This document shows, one piece after another, positions 16,512-25,111 of a DNA stretch of 64,000 bases. The stretch is taken from contig CAZKBZ010000003.1 in NCBI GenBank assembly GCA_964551175.1, positions 1 to 64,000 on the forward strand, written 5' to 3'. The stretch comes from Desulfobulbus_C sp964551175. GTDB taxonomy: Bacteria; Desulfobacterota; Desulfobulbia; Desulfobulbales; Desulfobulbaceae. Both the position numbers and the translations under genes were made by a program. Every line of letters starts with the position of its first letter. Position 1 is the first letter of the stretch. The notes under the pieces were generated by a model. It was not told where the DNA came from. It saw only the letters and a program-made list of their open reading frames with translations, and did no database searches.

Positions 16512-16642
16512 CCTTGCAAAATTGCTATTTTGCCCGATTTCTGTGTCACAGCGAAAAATAAAATGCTCACATATGCCTAATATGCTGCGTTTTTATTTTC
16601 CGCTGTTCCTTGAATTCGAACAAAATTTCTAATTTTTCAAGG
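16512..16642. repeat. 131-bp imperfect palindrome
   Basis: The segment begins CCTTGCAAAATT and ends AATTTTTCAAGG. The left arm and the reverse complement of the right arm align over about 60 bases with matching blocks: CCTTG-AAAATT, ATTTTG, CGA-TT, ACAGCG, AAAATAAAA and CATAT. The centre is near 16577 (ATATGCCTAATAT). It lies between the divergent phosphopantetheinyl transferase and cvpA genes. The size, AT content and closed ends suggest a dispersed palindromic element or a long RNA hairpin. No transposase-like frame is inside. Confidence 0.7.
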
Positions 16643-16737
16643 CATCCTAAGATACTTTACCGTGGGAAACTTGTTTTCCCTGGGATTCAATAACAGATTT
16701 TTTTTCAGAGAGAAATCTCTATCAATGGCTGAACAGC

Positions 16738-17343
16738 ATGATTTCATTTGGTGATCTTACCTCATTTGACGTAATCGTTGCTCTTATTTTTCTCGTTTTT
16801 ATCATCCGTGGTGTCTGGATAGGTTTTATGCGCCAGTTCACTACCTTTCTGGCCCTGGTGGGCAGTTACTGGCTGGCTGGGCGGTACAGCGGGCAGTTGA
16901 TGCCTTACGTGCAGCAGTTTGTGGAAAATCCAAAAGTTGTTTTTTTAGCTAGTTTTGGTTTGCTTTTCCTGGTCTCGGCGCTGGTTTTTATTCTTGCAGG
17001 CAAGGTCCTGCGCCGGGTTATGGAGATTTCGCTGTTAGGGTGGTTTGATCGTTTTTTAGGATTGCTGCTTGGCGGAGTAAAGGGAGCGCTTGTCGCTGTT
17101 CTGCTGTTCATGATACTTGCTTCCAGCCTGTCTGCTTCAAATGATCTGTTAAAGAAATCATTGAGTTCTCCCTACCTCAGTCAGGGTGCGGAAATGGTTC
17201 GCAGGGTTATCCACGATCCCGAGATCAGAAAACAGTTTGTCCCCAGGGAACCGGCAATCAAAGCCGGTGCTCTTCCCGGAACTGAAATCAGAGTAATCAA
17301 ACAGGAAACCGGGGAACAGGAAAAGGTGAAAACAGGACGATAA
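16738..17343 (+). CDS. cvpA: CvpA-family membrane protein
   Basis: 201 residues. Four predicted membrane helices (about 11-26, 30-50, 68-90, 105-127) and the family pattern SFDVIVALIFLVFIIRGVW.GFMRQ near the start identify it as CvpA, an inner-membrane protein first linked to colicin V production and now tied to envelope stress tolerance. The C-terminal 70 residues are soluble and charged (IHDPEIRKQFVPREPAIKAG). An ATG 13 nt upstream is out of frame. It stands alone between the palindrome and a convergent pair of glycosyltransferase genes. Its exact molecular activity is not settled for the family. Confidence 0.85.
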   Translation: MISFGDLTSFDVIVALIFLVFIIRGVWIGFMRQFTTFLALVGSYWLAGRYSGQLMPYVQQFVENPKVVFLASFGLLFLVSALVFILAGKVLRRVMEISLLGWFDRFLGLLLGGVKGALVAVLLFMILASSLSASNDLLKKSLSSPYLSQGAEMVRRVIHDPEIRKQFVPREPAIKAGALPGTEIRVIKQETGEQEKVKTGR

Positions 17344-17360
17344 GAAGTTTACCCTGATAT

Positions 17361-18035
17361 TTATTTCCTGTAATACCATCGGGCAAGCCGCTCCGGGGAA
17401 ACTCCCATCGCCCATCCTGTAAGCATCAGCTGGTTTATTATAGTGGTTTTCATGATACCATGCTGCTGCCAGCGCCTGGCGGATGTGGTCGCATAAGAAG
17501 GAGCGATTGCAATCCGGCCAAGTTTCTTGAGCCTGGAGAGGAGAACGAGTTCTTCCATAATCGGCTGATTCTGGAACCCTCCTGCAGCAAAATAGGTTTC
17601 TTTTTTCATGAACAGGGCCTGATCTCCATAGGGCATCCTCAATGTTCGGGAACGAAGGTTGGCGCAGTATTCGATAATACGGTAGCCTGCCCCATGCGCA
17701 TTGATTGCCAGCTGAAAAGCTCCGGCAGCAACTCTTGGCCGGCTCAGAATTTCCTGTACATGATGACTGAAATCAAGCGGCAATCTGGTGTCACAGTGGA
17801 GAAAAAGAAAAAAATCTCCTGAGGCTGCCCGGGCACCTGTGTCCTGTTGAATTCCCCTTCCCGGATCAGAGACAACAGGACTGTGTCCCCTCCTTTTTAT
17901 CTCCCGGATGGTCTGGTCGCTGCTGCCGCCGTCAACCACCAGGATTTCCAGGTTCAAATAGCCTGCAAGGCTGTCCAGGCAGGGACCGATCCTGTCTTCT
18001 TCGTTATATACAGGTATGATAATTGAGATAGACAA
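17361..18035 (-). CDS. Family 2 glycosyltransferase, TIGR04283-like
   Basis: 224 residues. The GT-A fold starts with MSISIIIPVYNEEDRIGPCL, then VVDGGSSDQT, SDPGRG and the metal-binding FLHCDTRLP. The later YGDQALFMKKETYFAAGGF and MEELVLLSRLKKLGR blocks fit the TIGR04283 group. Such proteins are labelled arsenosugar-biosynthesis-associated by gene neighbourhood, but the activity is not proven in most bacteria. It overlaps the preceding gene by 32 nt, which implies translational coupling. The gene lies 17 nt from the convergent cvpA end. Confidence 0.85.
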   Translation of the reverse strand: MSISIIIPVYNEEDRIGPCLDSLAGYLNLEILVVDGGSSDQTIREIKRRGHSPVVSDPGRGIQQDTGARAASGDFFLFLHCDTRLPLDFSHHVQEILSRPRVAAGAFQLAINAHGAGYRIIEYCANLRSRTLRMPYGDQALFMKKETYFAAGGFQNQPIMEELVLLSRLKKLGRIAIAPSYATTSARRWQQHGIMKTTIINQLMLTGWAMGVSPERLARWYYRK

Positions 18036-18651
18036 GGTCTTCAGGCCGGTCGATATCGTGCAGTTGCGGCAGGAGGGTAAACGAGAAACATCCTTTTTCG
18101 GCTTGTGTTACTGTCTGGGCTAGTACCTGCCCCGTGCCCCATGAAATAGATTGAAACAGGATGGAAATATTTTTTACCTGATCACTCAGGCCGATCAGGT
18201 AATAGCCCCCATCTGCAGCAGGGCCCAGTACCAGATCATGACTGTTCAGTTGTTCCAGTCCGTTGGTAATAATATCGGCAGTAATGTCTGGACAGTCAGA
18301 GCCAATGAGAAGTATCCGTTCGAACCCCTGTTTTCTTGTCTGGACAAAAGCGTGGGCCATCCTCTGGCCAAGGTCATTCCCCCGTTGAATGTGGAAAGAA
18401 TGCTTCCTGCCCAACCATGTTTCCATCTCCTGCAGTAAGCCGCCGCAGTAAAAAATCTGCAGTTGTATTTTTTCTTTTTCCAGGATTGGTTCCACTGTAC
18501 AAATGATCTGTTCAGTCATTTTCCTGTGCAGATCGGCAGCTCTATGGGGACCAAGCCTTTTGATCATTCTGGTCTTTACCCTGCCCGGTTGCGGGAACCG
18601 GGTAAAGAGAATAAGACATTCCTGGCAGACTGCAGAAATTCTATTTCTCAT
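18004..18651 (-). CDS. TIGR04282/DUF2064 glycosyltransferase-like protein
   Basis: 215 residues. The pattern CLILFTRFPQPGRVKTRM near the start, GNDLGQRMAHAF, LLIGSDCPDI and LGPAADGGYYLIGL are the marks of the DUF2064/TIGR04282 nucleotidyltransferase-like family (GT-A fold). It is nearly always paired with a TIGR04283 protein, as here where the downstream gene overlaps by 32 nt. Its substrate is not established; a role in modified sugar or arsenosugar synthesis is inferred only from genomic association in this family. No arsM or arsS gene is visible nearby. Confidence 0.85.
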   Translation of the reverse strand: MRNRISAVCQECLILFTRFPQPGRVKTRMIKRLGPHRAADLHRKMTEQIICTVEPILEKEKIQLQIFYCGGLLQEMETWLGRKHSFHIQRGNDLGQRMAHAFVQTRKQGFERILLIGSDCPDITADIITNGLEQLNSHDLVLGPAADGGYYLIGLSDQVKNISILFQSISWGTGQVLAQTVTQAEKGCFSFTLLPQLHDIDRPEDLVYLNYHTCI

Positions 18652-18753
18652 TTATGGTTATGCCATCCTTAACCTGGTGTGATAGATTATCATCAAAGTA
18701 TATGCAATCAGCTTAAAGAGTACAAACATATAACACGGCTACAAGGGCTTGTC

Positions 18754-19515
18754 ATGGCAGCTTCCCATTTGAAAAAGAAAACACCGCTTTCCTACCAGGA
18801 TCGGGAATACCGGCGGGTTGTGAATTCAGGACTTGTCTCTTCTGTCGTGAAGATGGCGGAAACGGATCTCCATATTCTGGCATCCTGTCCGGTTGAAGAC
18901 CAGGCATTGAAACTGCTGTCAGAGGTACGTAGCTCTATTGAGCGCTATATTGAGCAGCATCCCGGATTTATAGATAGTCTTGTGCCGATGCCCATGAATA
19001 AAGAGGCACATGGAGTGATCAGGGATATGTTGACTGCCGGCATCCAGATTGGTGTAGGTCCCATGGCCGCAGTTGCAGGTGTTATCGCTGAATCGGTTGG
19101 GCGCGGTTTGTTGGCACAGGGAGTTGACGAGGTAATTGTCGAAAACGGCGGAGATTTGTTTGTGGCCAGGAATCAACCATGCACAGTGGCCGTATTTGCC
19201 GGTGAATCGCCGTTAAGCGGTAAACTGGCTGTCACTCTGCAGCCGGACCGGATGCCATGCGGGGTGTGTTGTTCATCAGGGACTGTCGGCCATTCCCTGA
19301 GCATGGGTGTTGCTGATGCCGTGGTTGTTGTTGCACCTTTTACTGCTTTGGCAGACGCGGCTGCTACCCGTCTGGGCAATGAAGTCGGAAGGGAAAAGCT
19401 GAGTTTGAGCAGAGCCCTGGAACTGGCAGCATCAATTGACGGAATTTCCGGTGTTGTGATTGTAACTGGTGACCATCTGGGAGCGTGGGGAGATATAGAA
19501 CTGGTAAAAATATAA
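18754..19515 (+). CDS. UPF0280 / ApbE-like protein
   Basis: 253 residues from ATG 18754, with AGGG about 9 nt upstream; an in-frame GTG 75 nt earlier is less likely. Typical family features are YQDREYRR near the start, GIQIGVGPMAAVAGVIAESVG, VIVENGGDLF, CGVCCSSGTVGHSLS and ADAVVVVAPFTALADAAATRLGN. The fold resembles ApbE flavin transferase. Proteins of this family occur in methanogens and anaerobic bacteria and have no proven activity. It is on the strand opposite to both flanking operons and may be transcribed alone. Confidence 0.85.
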   Translation: MAASHLKKKTPLSYQDREYRRVVNSGLVSSVVKMAETDLHILASCPVEDQALKLLSEVRSSIERYIEQHPGFIDSLVPMPMNKEAHGVIRDMLTAGIQIGVGPMAAVAGVIAESVGRGLLAQGVDEVIVENGGDLFVARNQPCTVAVFAGESPLSGKLAVTLQPDRMPCGVCCSSGTVGHSLSMGVADAVVVVAPFTALADAAATRLGNEVGREKLSLSRALELAASIDGISGVVIVTGDHLGAWGDIELVKI

Positions 19516-19531
19516 ACCAGCGAGAGTGAGA

Positions 19532-20413
19532 TTAGGGCGCCTGCGCTTCCTGTAAAAGATCCTGCCGGTACAGGTCAACAAAATCATCAATATCCTGCTG
19601 CCAGCTCTGCATGACATGTAAACCCCGCTCTTTTAACCTGCTGTTGGCCAGGATGGAATTGGTCGGCCGGTGGGCCGGGGTGGGGTATTCTTCCGTGGTG
19701 CAGGGTTGCAGGGAGAATTTCACATTCATGGCCTGCAGGAAATATTCAGCCCCGGTAAACCACGTACAATGGTTTTCAGCCGTCGCATGGACTATCCCGG
19801 TGAGATCAGAAGCCAGCAGTTTTTTTATCTGGCGGGCAAGTGTCATGGTCCAGGTAAGTGAACCGAACTGGTCATTTACCACCCGTATTGTACGGTTCGG
19901 ATCCGCCACTGCCAGCCGCAACATGGTTTTGAGAAAATTTTTCCCACCCATGCCATAGAGCCAGGCCGTGCGCAGGATAAGAAAGTCGTCCATGGCAGCC
20001 TTAACGGCCTGCTCCCCAGCCAGTTTGCTTCTTCCATAGGCTGACAGGGGTGATACCGGATCCTGTTCGCTGTATGGTTCAGGTACGGGTTTATTTCCGT
20101 CAAAGACGTAATCTGTTGAGATGTGGATTAATCTGCAGCCGGCATCGGCACAGGCTTTTGCCAGGTTTGCCGCCCCATTTTCGTTGACCGCCCTGCATTT
20201 TGCCTGCTCTGTTTCACAACCGTCAACAGCAGTATAGGCAGCGCAGTTGATAATGACATCAGGATGCACAACAGCAACTTCACCAGCAATCTGGTCCAGC
20301 TTGGTGATGTCCAACTGGTGTGAAGTATATCCAGACACCTTGTGATCGCCCTGCAGGGCAAGTATACAGTCATGACCCAGCTGACCCCCCGCACCGGTTA
20401 TCAGGATATTCAT
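19532..20413 (-). CDS. rmlD: dTDP-4-dehydrorhamnose reductase
   Basis: 293 residues. Rossmann motif GAGGQLGHDC at residues 7-16, catalytic Thr/Tyr/Lys triad with YVFDG and YGRSKLAGE, and the GIVHATAENHCTWFTGA region are as in RmlD. It reduces dTDP-4-dehydrorhamnose to dTDP-L-rhamnose with NAD(P)H, the last step of rhamnose donor synthesis for surface polysaccharide. Its start overlaps the stop of rmlA by 4 bp (ATGA), so the pair is translationally coupled. rmlB and rmlC are not in the window. Confidence 0.93.
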   Translation of the reverse strand: MNILITGAGGQLGHDCILALQGDHKVSGYTSHQLDITKLDQIAGEVAVVHPDVIINCAAYTAVDGCETEQAKCRAVNENGAANLAKACADAGCRLIHISTDYVFDGNKPVPEPYSEQDPVSPLSAYGRSKLAGEQAVKAAMDDFLILRTAWLYGMGGKNFLKTMLRLAVADPNRTIRVVNDQFGSLTWTMTLARQIKKLLASDLTGIVHATAENHCTWFTGAEYFLQAMNVKFSLQPCTTEEYPTPAHRPTNSILANSRLKERGLHVMQSWQQDIDDFVDLYRQDLLQEAQAP

Positions 20414-21303
20414 TGTTCGGCCGTTCCATCCGGAGTGGTGTCTTCCAGCACGCTCATCAGATAATGGCCGTACTGGTTTTTCATCATCTGGGAAGCAATG
20501 CGTTCAACCTGGTTGCTGTCGATATAGCCCAGCCGGTAGGCAATCTCTTCCAGGCAGGCGATCTTGAGTCCCTGCCGTTCCTGGACAGCCTGCACATAAC
20601 TTGAAGCCTGTTGCAGCGATTCATGAGTGCCGGTATCAAGCCAGCAGAATCCACGGCCCAGCAGTTCCACCTTCAGCTTCCCTTGTTTAAGATAGCTGTT
20701 GTTGACATCGGTGATCTCAAACTCACCACGGGCTGACGGCTTGATGGCAGAGGCAATGTCAACTATGTTGCTGTCATAAAAGTATAAACCAGGTACAGCG
20801 TAGCGTGATTTGGGATGAGCTGGTTTTTCCTCTATGCCGATGACCTGCCGTTTGCTGTCAAACTCAACAACTCCATAACGTTCCGGATCTTTGACCAGGT
20901 AACCGAAGATGATACCGCCGTCGGTGAGCCGACGGCAATGCTGAACAATGTCTGCAAACCCGTGGCCGAAAAAGATATTGTCGCCCAGGACAAGGGAGAC
21001 AGTGTCGCCTGCAATAAAATTTTTTCCGATTATAAAGGCCTGGGCCAGTCCTTCGGGGCGGGGTTGCTCGGCGTAGGAAATGTTCAGCCCTAACTGGGCA
21101 CCGTTGCCGAACAGTTCTGAAAACCGGGGCAGGTCATAGGGAGTAGAGATAATCAGGATGTCCCGGATCCCTGCCAGCATGAGCACAGACAGGGGATAAT
21201 AGATCATGGGTTTGTCGTAGACCGGGATCAGCTGCTTGCTGATAACCCTGGTCAGGGGGTAGAGACGGGTACCCGAGCCACCAGCCAAAATGATTCCTTT
21301 CAT
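20410..21303 (-). CDS. rmlA: Glucose-1-phosphate thymidylyltransferase
   Basis: 297 residues from ATG 21301-21303, with AGAGGAT 7 nt upstream. Signature MKGIILAGGSGTRLYPLT at the start, KQLIPVYDKPMIYYPLS, and LVLGDNIFFG (metal-binding Asp) identify RmlA. It makes dTDP-glucose from glucose-1-phosphate and dTTP, the first step of the dTDP-rhamnose route. First gene of an rmlA-rmlD pair, divergent from manB across 154 bp that contains a small GTAGC-TTG-GCTAC hairpin (near 21398). Confidence 0.95.
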   Translation of the reverse strand: MKGIILAGGSGTRLYPLTRVISKQLIPVYDKPMIYYPLSVLMLAGIRDILIISTPYDLPRFSELFGNGAQLGLNISYAEQPRPEGLAQAFIIGKNFIAGDTVSLVLGDNIFFGHGFADIVQHCRRLTDGGIIFGYLVKDPERYGVVEFDSKRQVIGIEEKPAHPKSRYAVPGLYFYDSNIVDIASAIKPSARGEFEITDVNNSYLKQGKLKVELLGRGFCWLDTGTHESLQQASSYVQAVQERQGLKIACLEEIAYRLGYIDSNQVERIASQMMKNQYGHYLMSVLEDTTPDGTAEQ

Positions 21304-21457
21304 CAAACTATCCTCTGTCCAACCGGATCAGGCAATACTTGCCCGTAGGTCTAAATATGTGGTAATATAAAATAAGTATCAGCCGAATGTCAGTAGCTTG
21401 GCTACTATAACGTAATTATTTTCATCAATCAAAGATTGTTTTTCAGTTGAGGTGCGC

Positions 21458-22831
21458 ATGCCGGAACCACTGAAATGTTTTACTGCTTACGATGTACGGG
21501 GACGGGTGCCGGATGAGTTGAACAGTGACATTGCAGCTCGTATCGGGCTGGCTTTCTGCCGCTCCATTGATGCCCGCAAGCTGGTTGTGGGCAGGGACAT
21601 GCGCTTGTCCAGTCCGGAAATTGTCGAGGCCCTGTGCAATGTGCTCACCCAGGCAGGGGTTGACGTTGTTGATATCGGCCTCTGCGGCACGGAGGAAATG
21701 TACTTTGCTGTTTTCAGCGGTGAGGCTGATGGGATTGAAGGTGGTATCATGGTTACGGCCAGCCATAACCCGGCCGATTATAATGGCATGAAGTTTGTTC
21801 GCCAAGGGGCCCGGCCCATGTCCAGAGATTCCGGCCTGCTCGATGTTGCCGTTCATGCCGCCTCTGCAGACTGGTATAGGGATGTTCTTGCTCAGAAACC
21901 TGCACGGGCGGGGAACCGATGGGAATCTTTTGATAAAAGTACCTATATCTCTCATCTGTTCTCTTCTGTAGATCCTGGAAAGCTGAAGCCGCTTACACTG
22001 GTCGTCAATTCCGGCAATGGTTGTGCCGGAGCTGTTATCGATCTGCTGGAGAAAGAACTTCCTTTTATATTCGTCAAGCTCAACCATGAGCCGGATGGCA
22101 CTTTTCCCAACGGAGTCCCCAATCCTCTGCTGCCGGAGAAGCGAAAAGTAACTGCTCAAGCTGTTCTGGAGCATAATGGTGATCTCGGTATTGCCTGGGA
22201 TGGTGATTTTGACCGCTGTTTTTTCTATGATGAGAAAGGACGTTTTATTGAAGGTTACTATATTGTAGGGTTACTGGCAGTTGCCATGTTGGGGCTCCAT
22301 CCCGGTGCAACCATTCTGCATGATCCCAGGCTGATCTGGAATACACAGGAGATGGTTCGAGCCGCCGGCGGCAGACCGGTAATGACCAAAACCGGTCATG
22401 CCTTTATCAAGGAGAAAATGCGGCAGGAAAATGCTGTGTATGGCGGCGAAATGTCGGCCCATCATTATTTTCGTGAGTTTGGTTATTGTGATTCGGGCAT
22501 GCTTCCCTGGCTGCTGGTCTGCCGGTTGCTCAGCGAGCAAAATACGGGGTTGTCGGCAATGGTGGACGAGCGGATGCGGGCCTATCCCGTGAGTGGTGAA
22601 ATAAATTCCACGGTTGCTGATCCTGATGCGGTGATTCGAAAAATGGAAGCCAGGTACTACGACGGAGAAAAAGATTACACTGACGGGCTCTCAATATCGT
22701 ATCCGCAATTTCGCTTTAATCTGCGCAAATCAAACACTGAACCCGTGCTTCGCCTGAATGTCGAAACCCGGGCCAATGAAAAGCTGCTTAAAGAAAAAAC
22801 TGCTGAGCTGCTCGAATTAATCAGATCATAG
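21458..22831 (+). CDS. manB: Phosphomannomutase / phosphoglucomutase
   Basis: 457 residues from ATG 21458 (GAGG about 5 nt upstream); GTG 21452 overlaps the ribosome site and is less likely. The phosphoserine loop TASHNP (in GIMVTASHNPADYNGMK), metal loop DGDFDR and sugar-binding GGEMSAHHYFR are intact, as is the C-terminal phosphate-binding FRFNLRKSNTEPVLR. The enzyme interconverts hexose-6-phosphate and hexose-1-phosphate for GDP-mannose or UDP-glucose supply. With the downstream manC (74 nt) it supplies GDP-mannose for exopolysaccharide or LPS. Confidence 0.92.
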   Translation: MPEPLKCFTAYDVRGRVPDELNSDIAARIGLAFCRSIDARKLVVGRDMRLSSPEIVEALCNVLTQAGVDVVDIGLCGTEEMYFAVFSGEADGIEGGIMVTASHNPADYNGMKFVRQGARPMSRDSGLLDVAVHAASADWYRDVLAQKPARAGNRWESFDKSTYISHLFSSVDPGKLKPLTLVVNSGNGCAGAVIDLLEKELPFIFVKLNHEPDGTFPNGVPNPLLPEKRKVTAQAVLEHNGDLGIAWDGDFDRCFFYDEKGRFIEGYYIVGLLAVAMLGLHPGATILHDPRLIWNTQEMVRAAGGRPVMTKTGHAFIKEKMRQENAVYGGEMSAHHYFREFGYCDSGMLPWLLVCRLLSEQNTGLSAMVDERMRAYPVSGEINSTVADPDAVIRKMEARYYDGEKDYTDGLSISYPQFRFNLRKSNTEPVLRLNVETRANEKLLKEKTAELLELIRS

Positions 22832-22905
22832 CATTTATGCTTCAGTCCGGTACGATTACCTGACCTTACCCTTGATCTCTGCATTCTTACTAAAGGAATA
22901 ATATC

Positions 22906-24312
22906 ATGTCCATTCAACCTGTTATCCTGGCCGGGGGAACCGGCACCCGTCTCTGGCCGCTTTCCCGTGAACTGTATCCCAAGCAGTTGCTCAGCCTGAT
23001 CGGTGAACACTCCCTGCTGCAGACCACCCTGATCAGGATCAGTCTGCTTCCCGATGCATTGCCTCCCATTATCGTAGTGGGTGAGGAACACCGTTTTCTG
23101 ACTCGGAGTCAGGTTGAGGAGCTGGATTTATTTCCGGAATATCATCTGCTCCTGGAGCCCCTGGGAAAAGATACGGCTCCTGCCATCTGCGGAGCAGCCC
23201 TGTTTGCAAAAGAGCACAACCAGGGAGATGCAACACTGTTGATGCTGCCGGCTGATCATCTTATTGCCAGGCCGGAAGATTTTGTAAAGACGGTTGTCAG
23301 GGCGCAGGAACAGGCAGCCCGGGGCCATCTGGTTACCTTTGGCATTGTCCCGGATCACCCTGAGACCGGATATGGGTATATATGCCGTGGTGAAGGAGGT
23401 GTGGTTGATTCTTTTGTTGAAAAACCTGATCTTGAAACTGCTGAAAAGTACATTGCCGACGGCAATTATTACTGGAACAGCGGCATGTTTGCCTTTCCAG
23501 CAGACGTCCTGCTTGACGAGCTGAGTACTTATGCCCCGGATATCCTGCACTGCATGGGAAAAGCTGTGAACGGCGGCAGCCGAGACGGGGTGTTCTTTCG
23601 CTTTGACCAGCCTGCCATGGAGCAATGTCCTGCAGATTCCATTGATTATGCGCTTATGGAAAAGACTGCAAATGCTGTCGTGGTGGAGGCGGATTTCGGC
23701 TGGAATGATATCGGATCATGGCGTGCCCTGTGGGAAGTTGCCCGGAAGGATGAGTGTGGCAATGTTATTTGCGGTGATGTGCTGCTGGAAGATGTTGAAA
23801 ACTGTTTCATTCGGTCCGAAGATACTCTGGTCGCGGCCATTGGCCTGCGGGACACCCTGGTGGTTGAAACTGCGGATGCCGTTCTGGTCGCCCCCATGGA
23901 TCGTTCTCAGGATGTTAAAAAGATCGTTGAAAAATTGAAAAAACAGGGCAGGGCAGAGTTTCACACCCATACAACCGTCTATCGCCCATGGGGCAGCTAT
24001 ACAACACTGGAAATTCATGATCGCTTCCAGATCAAGCGTATCACGGTAAATCCCGGGGCCAGACTGTCCTCACAAATGCACCATCACCGCCATGAGCACT
24101 GGGTGGTTGTAACCGGTACGGCAAAAGTGGAAAATGGTGATAAGTCAATCCTGCTGCGCGAGGACGAGTCAACCTATATACCATTGGGGACGACGCACCG
24201 CCTGGAAAACCCGGGTGTGATACCGCTGGAACTTATTGAGGTACAGATAGGAAGTTATCTGGGGGAAGATGATATCGTGCGTTTTGACGACGAGTATGGA
24301 CGAGATGGTTGA
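22906..24312 (+). CDS. manC: Mannose-1-phosphate guanylyltransferase / mannose-6-phosphate isomerase
   Basis: 468 residues, AAGGA before the ATG. The N-terminal nucleotidyltransferase domain (about 1-270) has VILAGGTGTRLWPLSRELYPKQ, LLMLPADHLI and FVEKPD. A beta-helix linker follows. The C-terminal cupin (about 350-460) has YRPWGSYTTLE, QMHHHRHEHWVVVTGTAKV and STYIPLGTTHRLENPG, the metal-binding isomerase domain. It converts mannose-1-phosphate and GTP to GDP-mannose, and fructose-6-phosphate to mannose-6-phosphate. The gene follows manB. Confidence 0.93.
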   Translation: MSIQPVILAGGTGTRLWPLSRELYPKQLLSLIGEHSLLQTTLIRISLLPDALPPIIVVGEEHRFLTRSQVEELDLFPEYHLLLEPLGKDTAPAICGAALFAKEHNQGDATLLMLPADHLIARPEDFVKTVVRAQEQAARGHLVTFGIVPDHPETGYGYICRGEGGVVDSFVEKPDLETAEKYIADGNYYWNSGMFAFPADVLLDELSTYAPDILHCMGKAVNGGSRDGVFFRFDQPAMEQCPADSIDYALMEKTANAVVVEADFGWNDIGSWRALWEVARKDECGNVICGDVLLEDVENCFIRSEDTLVAAIGLRDTLVVETADAVLVAPMDRSQDVKKIVEKLKKQGRAEFHTHTTVYRPWGSYTTLEIHDRFQIKRITVNPGARLSSQMHHHRHEHWVVVTGTAKVENGDKSILLREDESTYIPLGTTHRLENPGVIPLELIEVQIGSYLGEDDIVRFDDEYGRDG

Positions 24313-24330
24313 GCACCATTAACAGCATTT

Positions 24331-24693
24331 TCAGGTTCGTGCAGGGTCTGCGAAATTTTTGTGAAATTCCTCAATATAGCGGTTAAGTATTTTCTGATCA
24401 GAATCAGTGACGTGAAAAAATTCTATCCCGTTCTGGTGACGGTCGGCACTAAAGGTGCAGTAGACAATTCTTCCCATGATATTTACCAGCTCTTCTCTCA
24501 GGCCTAACGTAATCATAACCCGCTGGCCCTGTGGGAGGGGGATATGGGTTTCCATGAGGATGCCCCCTCTGCTGACATTGAGGGTGCGCCCCATGGAGTA
24601 GTCCCCCTGTTTCCCTTGATCATCTACAACCAGGTAATCAAGGAGGTTGAGAGCTCCCGGTCTGATATACTGCCTGCGTTCTTTTTTTCCCAT
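24331..24693 (-). CDS. PilZ-domain c-di-GMP receptor
   Basis: 120 residues, a stand-alone PilZ domain. The two c-di-GMP-binding motifs are present: RxxxR as RQYIR (in KKERRQYIRPGA) and the [DN]xSxxG motif as NVSRGG. The remaining beta-barrel follows (LMETHIPLPQGQRVMITLGL, VNIMGRIVYCTFSADRHQNGIEFF). It likely changes the activity of a partner protein when c-di-GMP rises; no partner is fused. It is convergent with manC (18 nt between stops), so a link with polysaccharide output is possible but unproven. Confidence 0.88.
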   Translation of the reverse strand: MGKKERRQYIRPGALNLLDYLVVDDQGKQGDYSMGRTLNVSRGGILMETHIPLPQGQRVMITLGLREELVNIMGRIVYCTFSADRHQNGIEFFHVTDSDQKILNRYIEEFHKNFADPART

Positions 24694-24908
24694 TAGCTCC
24701 TCTTGAGGGTGCCTCGAGTGTGCAAGCCGGCGTCACTTTCCAATCTTCGGCCCCACGACCATCAACTCTTGAAGAAAATTCCAGCGTTATTTTTCAGAAA
24801 TTTTACTGCCTTTTTGGAAGGTTGTCAAACCACAAGGCTTGATATTTCATGAGAGCTTTCCATCTCGACAGCTCGCACCATGGAACATTTTTGTATTATA
24901 TTCCATAG

Positions 24909-24930
24909 TTATTTACATATTCGTAAATAA
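24909..24930. promoter_or_regulatory. Perfect palindrome upstream of amt
   Basis: TTATTTAC (24909-24916) and GTAAATAA (24923-24930) are exact inverted copies around a 6-bp spacer. The spacing suits a dimeric regulator bound about 95 bp upstream of the sigma-54-like element. It does not match the GCACC-N5-GGTGC consensus of NtrC. Confidence 0.45.
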
Positions 24931-24963
24931 AATTCTTTTTAGGGAGCGAGCTGATAATCATAA

Positions 24964-24993
24964 ATGCTATGTTATATCACTGTAATATAGCAT
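24964..24993. promoter_or_regulatory. Near-perfect inverted repeat upstream of amt
   Basis: ATGCTATGTTA (24964-24974) and TAATATAGCAT (24983-24993) match at 10 of 11 positions in inverted orientation around 8 bp. It lies just upstream of the sigma-54-like element, in a position suited to an operator or RNA hairpin. Confidence 0.45.
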
Positions 24994-25003
24994 AATCATT
25001 CCA

Positions 25004-25019
25004 TTGGCATGGATATTGG
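25004..25019 (+). promoter_or_regulatory. Candidate sigma-54 promoter of amt
   Basis: TTGGCATGGATATTGG agrees with the TTGGCACG-N4-TTGC consensus at 14 of 16 positions counting the spacer as free; the -24 GG is intact, while the -12 GC reads GG. Transcription would start near 25031, giving a leader of about 80 nt to the amt start. Nitrogen-controlled amt genes are commonly sigma-54 dependent. Confidence 0.45.
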
Positions 25020-25111
25020 TTTAATTGAAACGCATTGTGCTGGTACCTGATCCTCTCGGGATGGGCGAACAAGTATTAACCAATAACTGATAGTTACAAG
25101 GGAGTGATTCG

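Larger units (their letters stand above)
24694..25111. other. Regulatory region upstream of amt
   Basis: 418 bp between the divergent PilZ and amt genes. It holds two AT-rich inverted repeats (24909-24930 and 24964-24993) and a sigma-54-like element (25004-25019), each listed separately, in the order expected for upstream activator sites and promoter. The left 200 bp show no recognised element. No reading frame of note. Confidence 0.5.

Noticed and set aside
24873..24890. NtrC-type site (GCACCATGG) upstream of amt
   Set aside because: Half-sites are too close together and the right half does not match.
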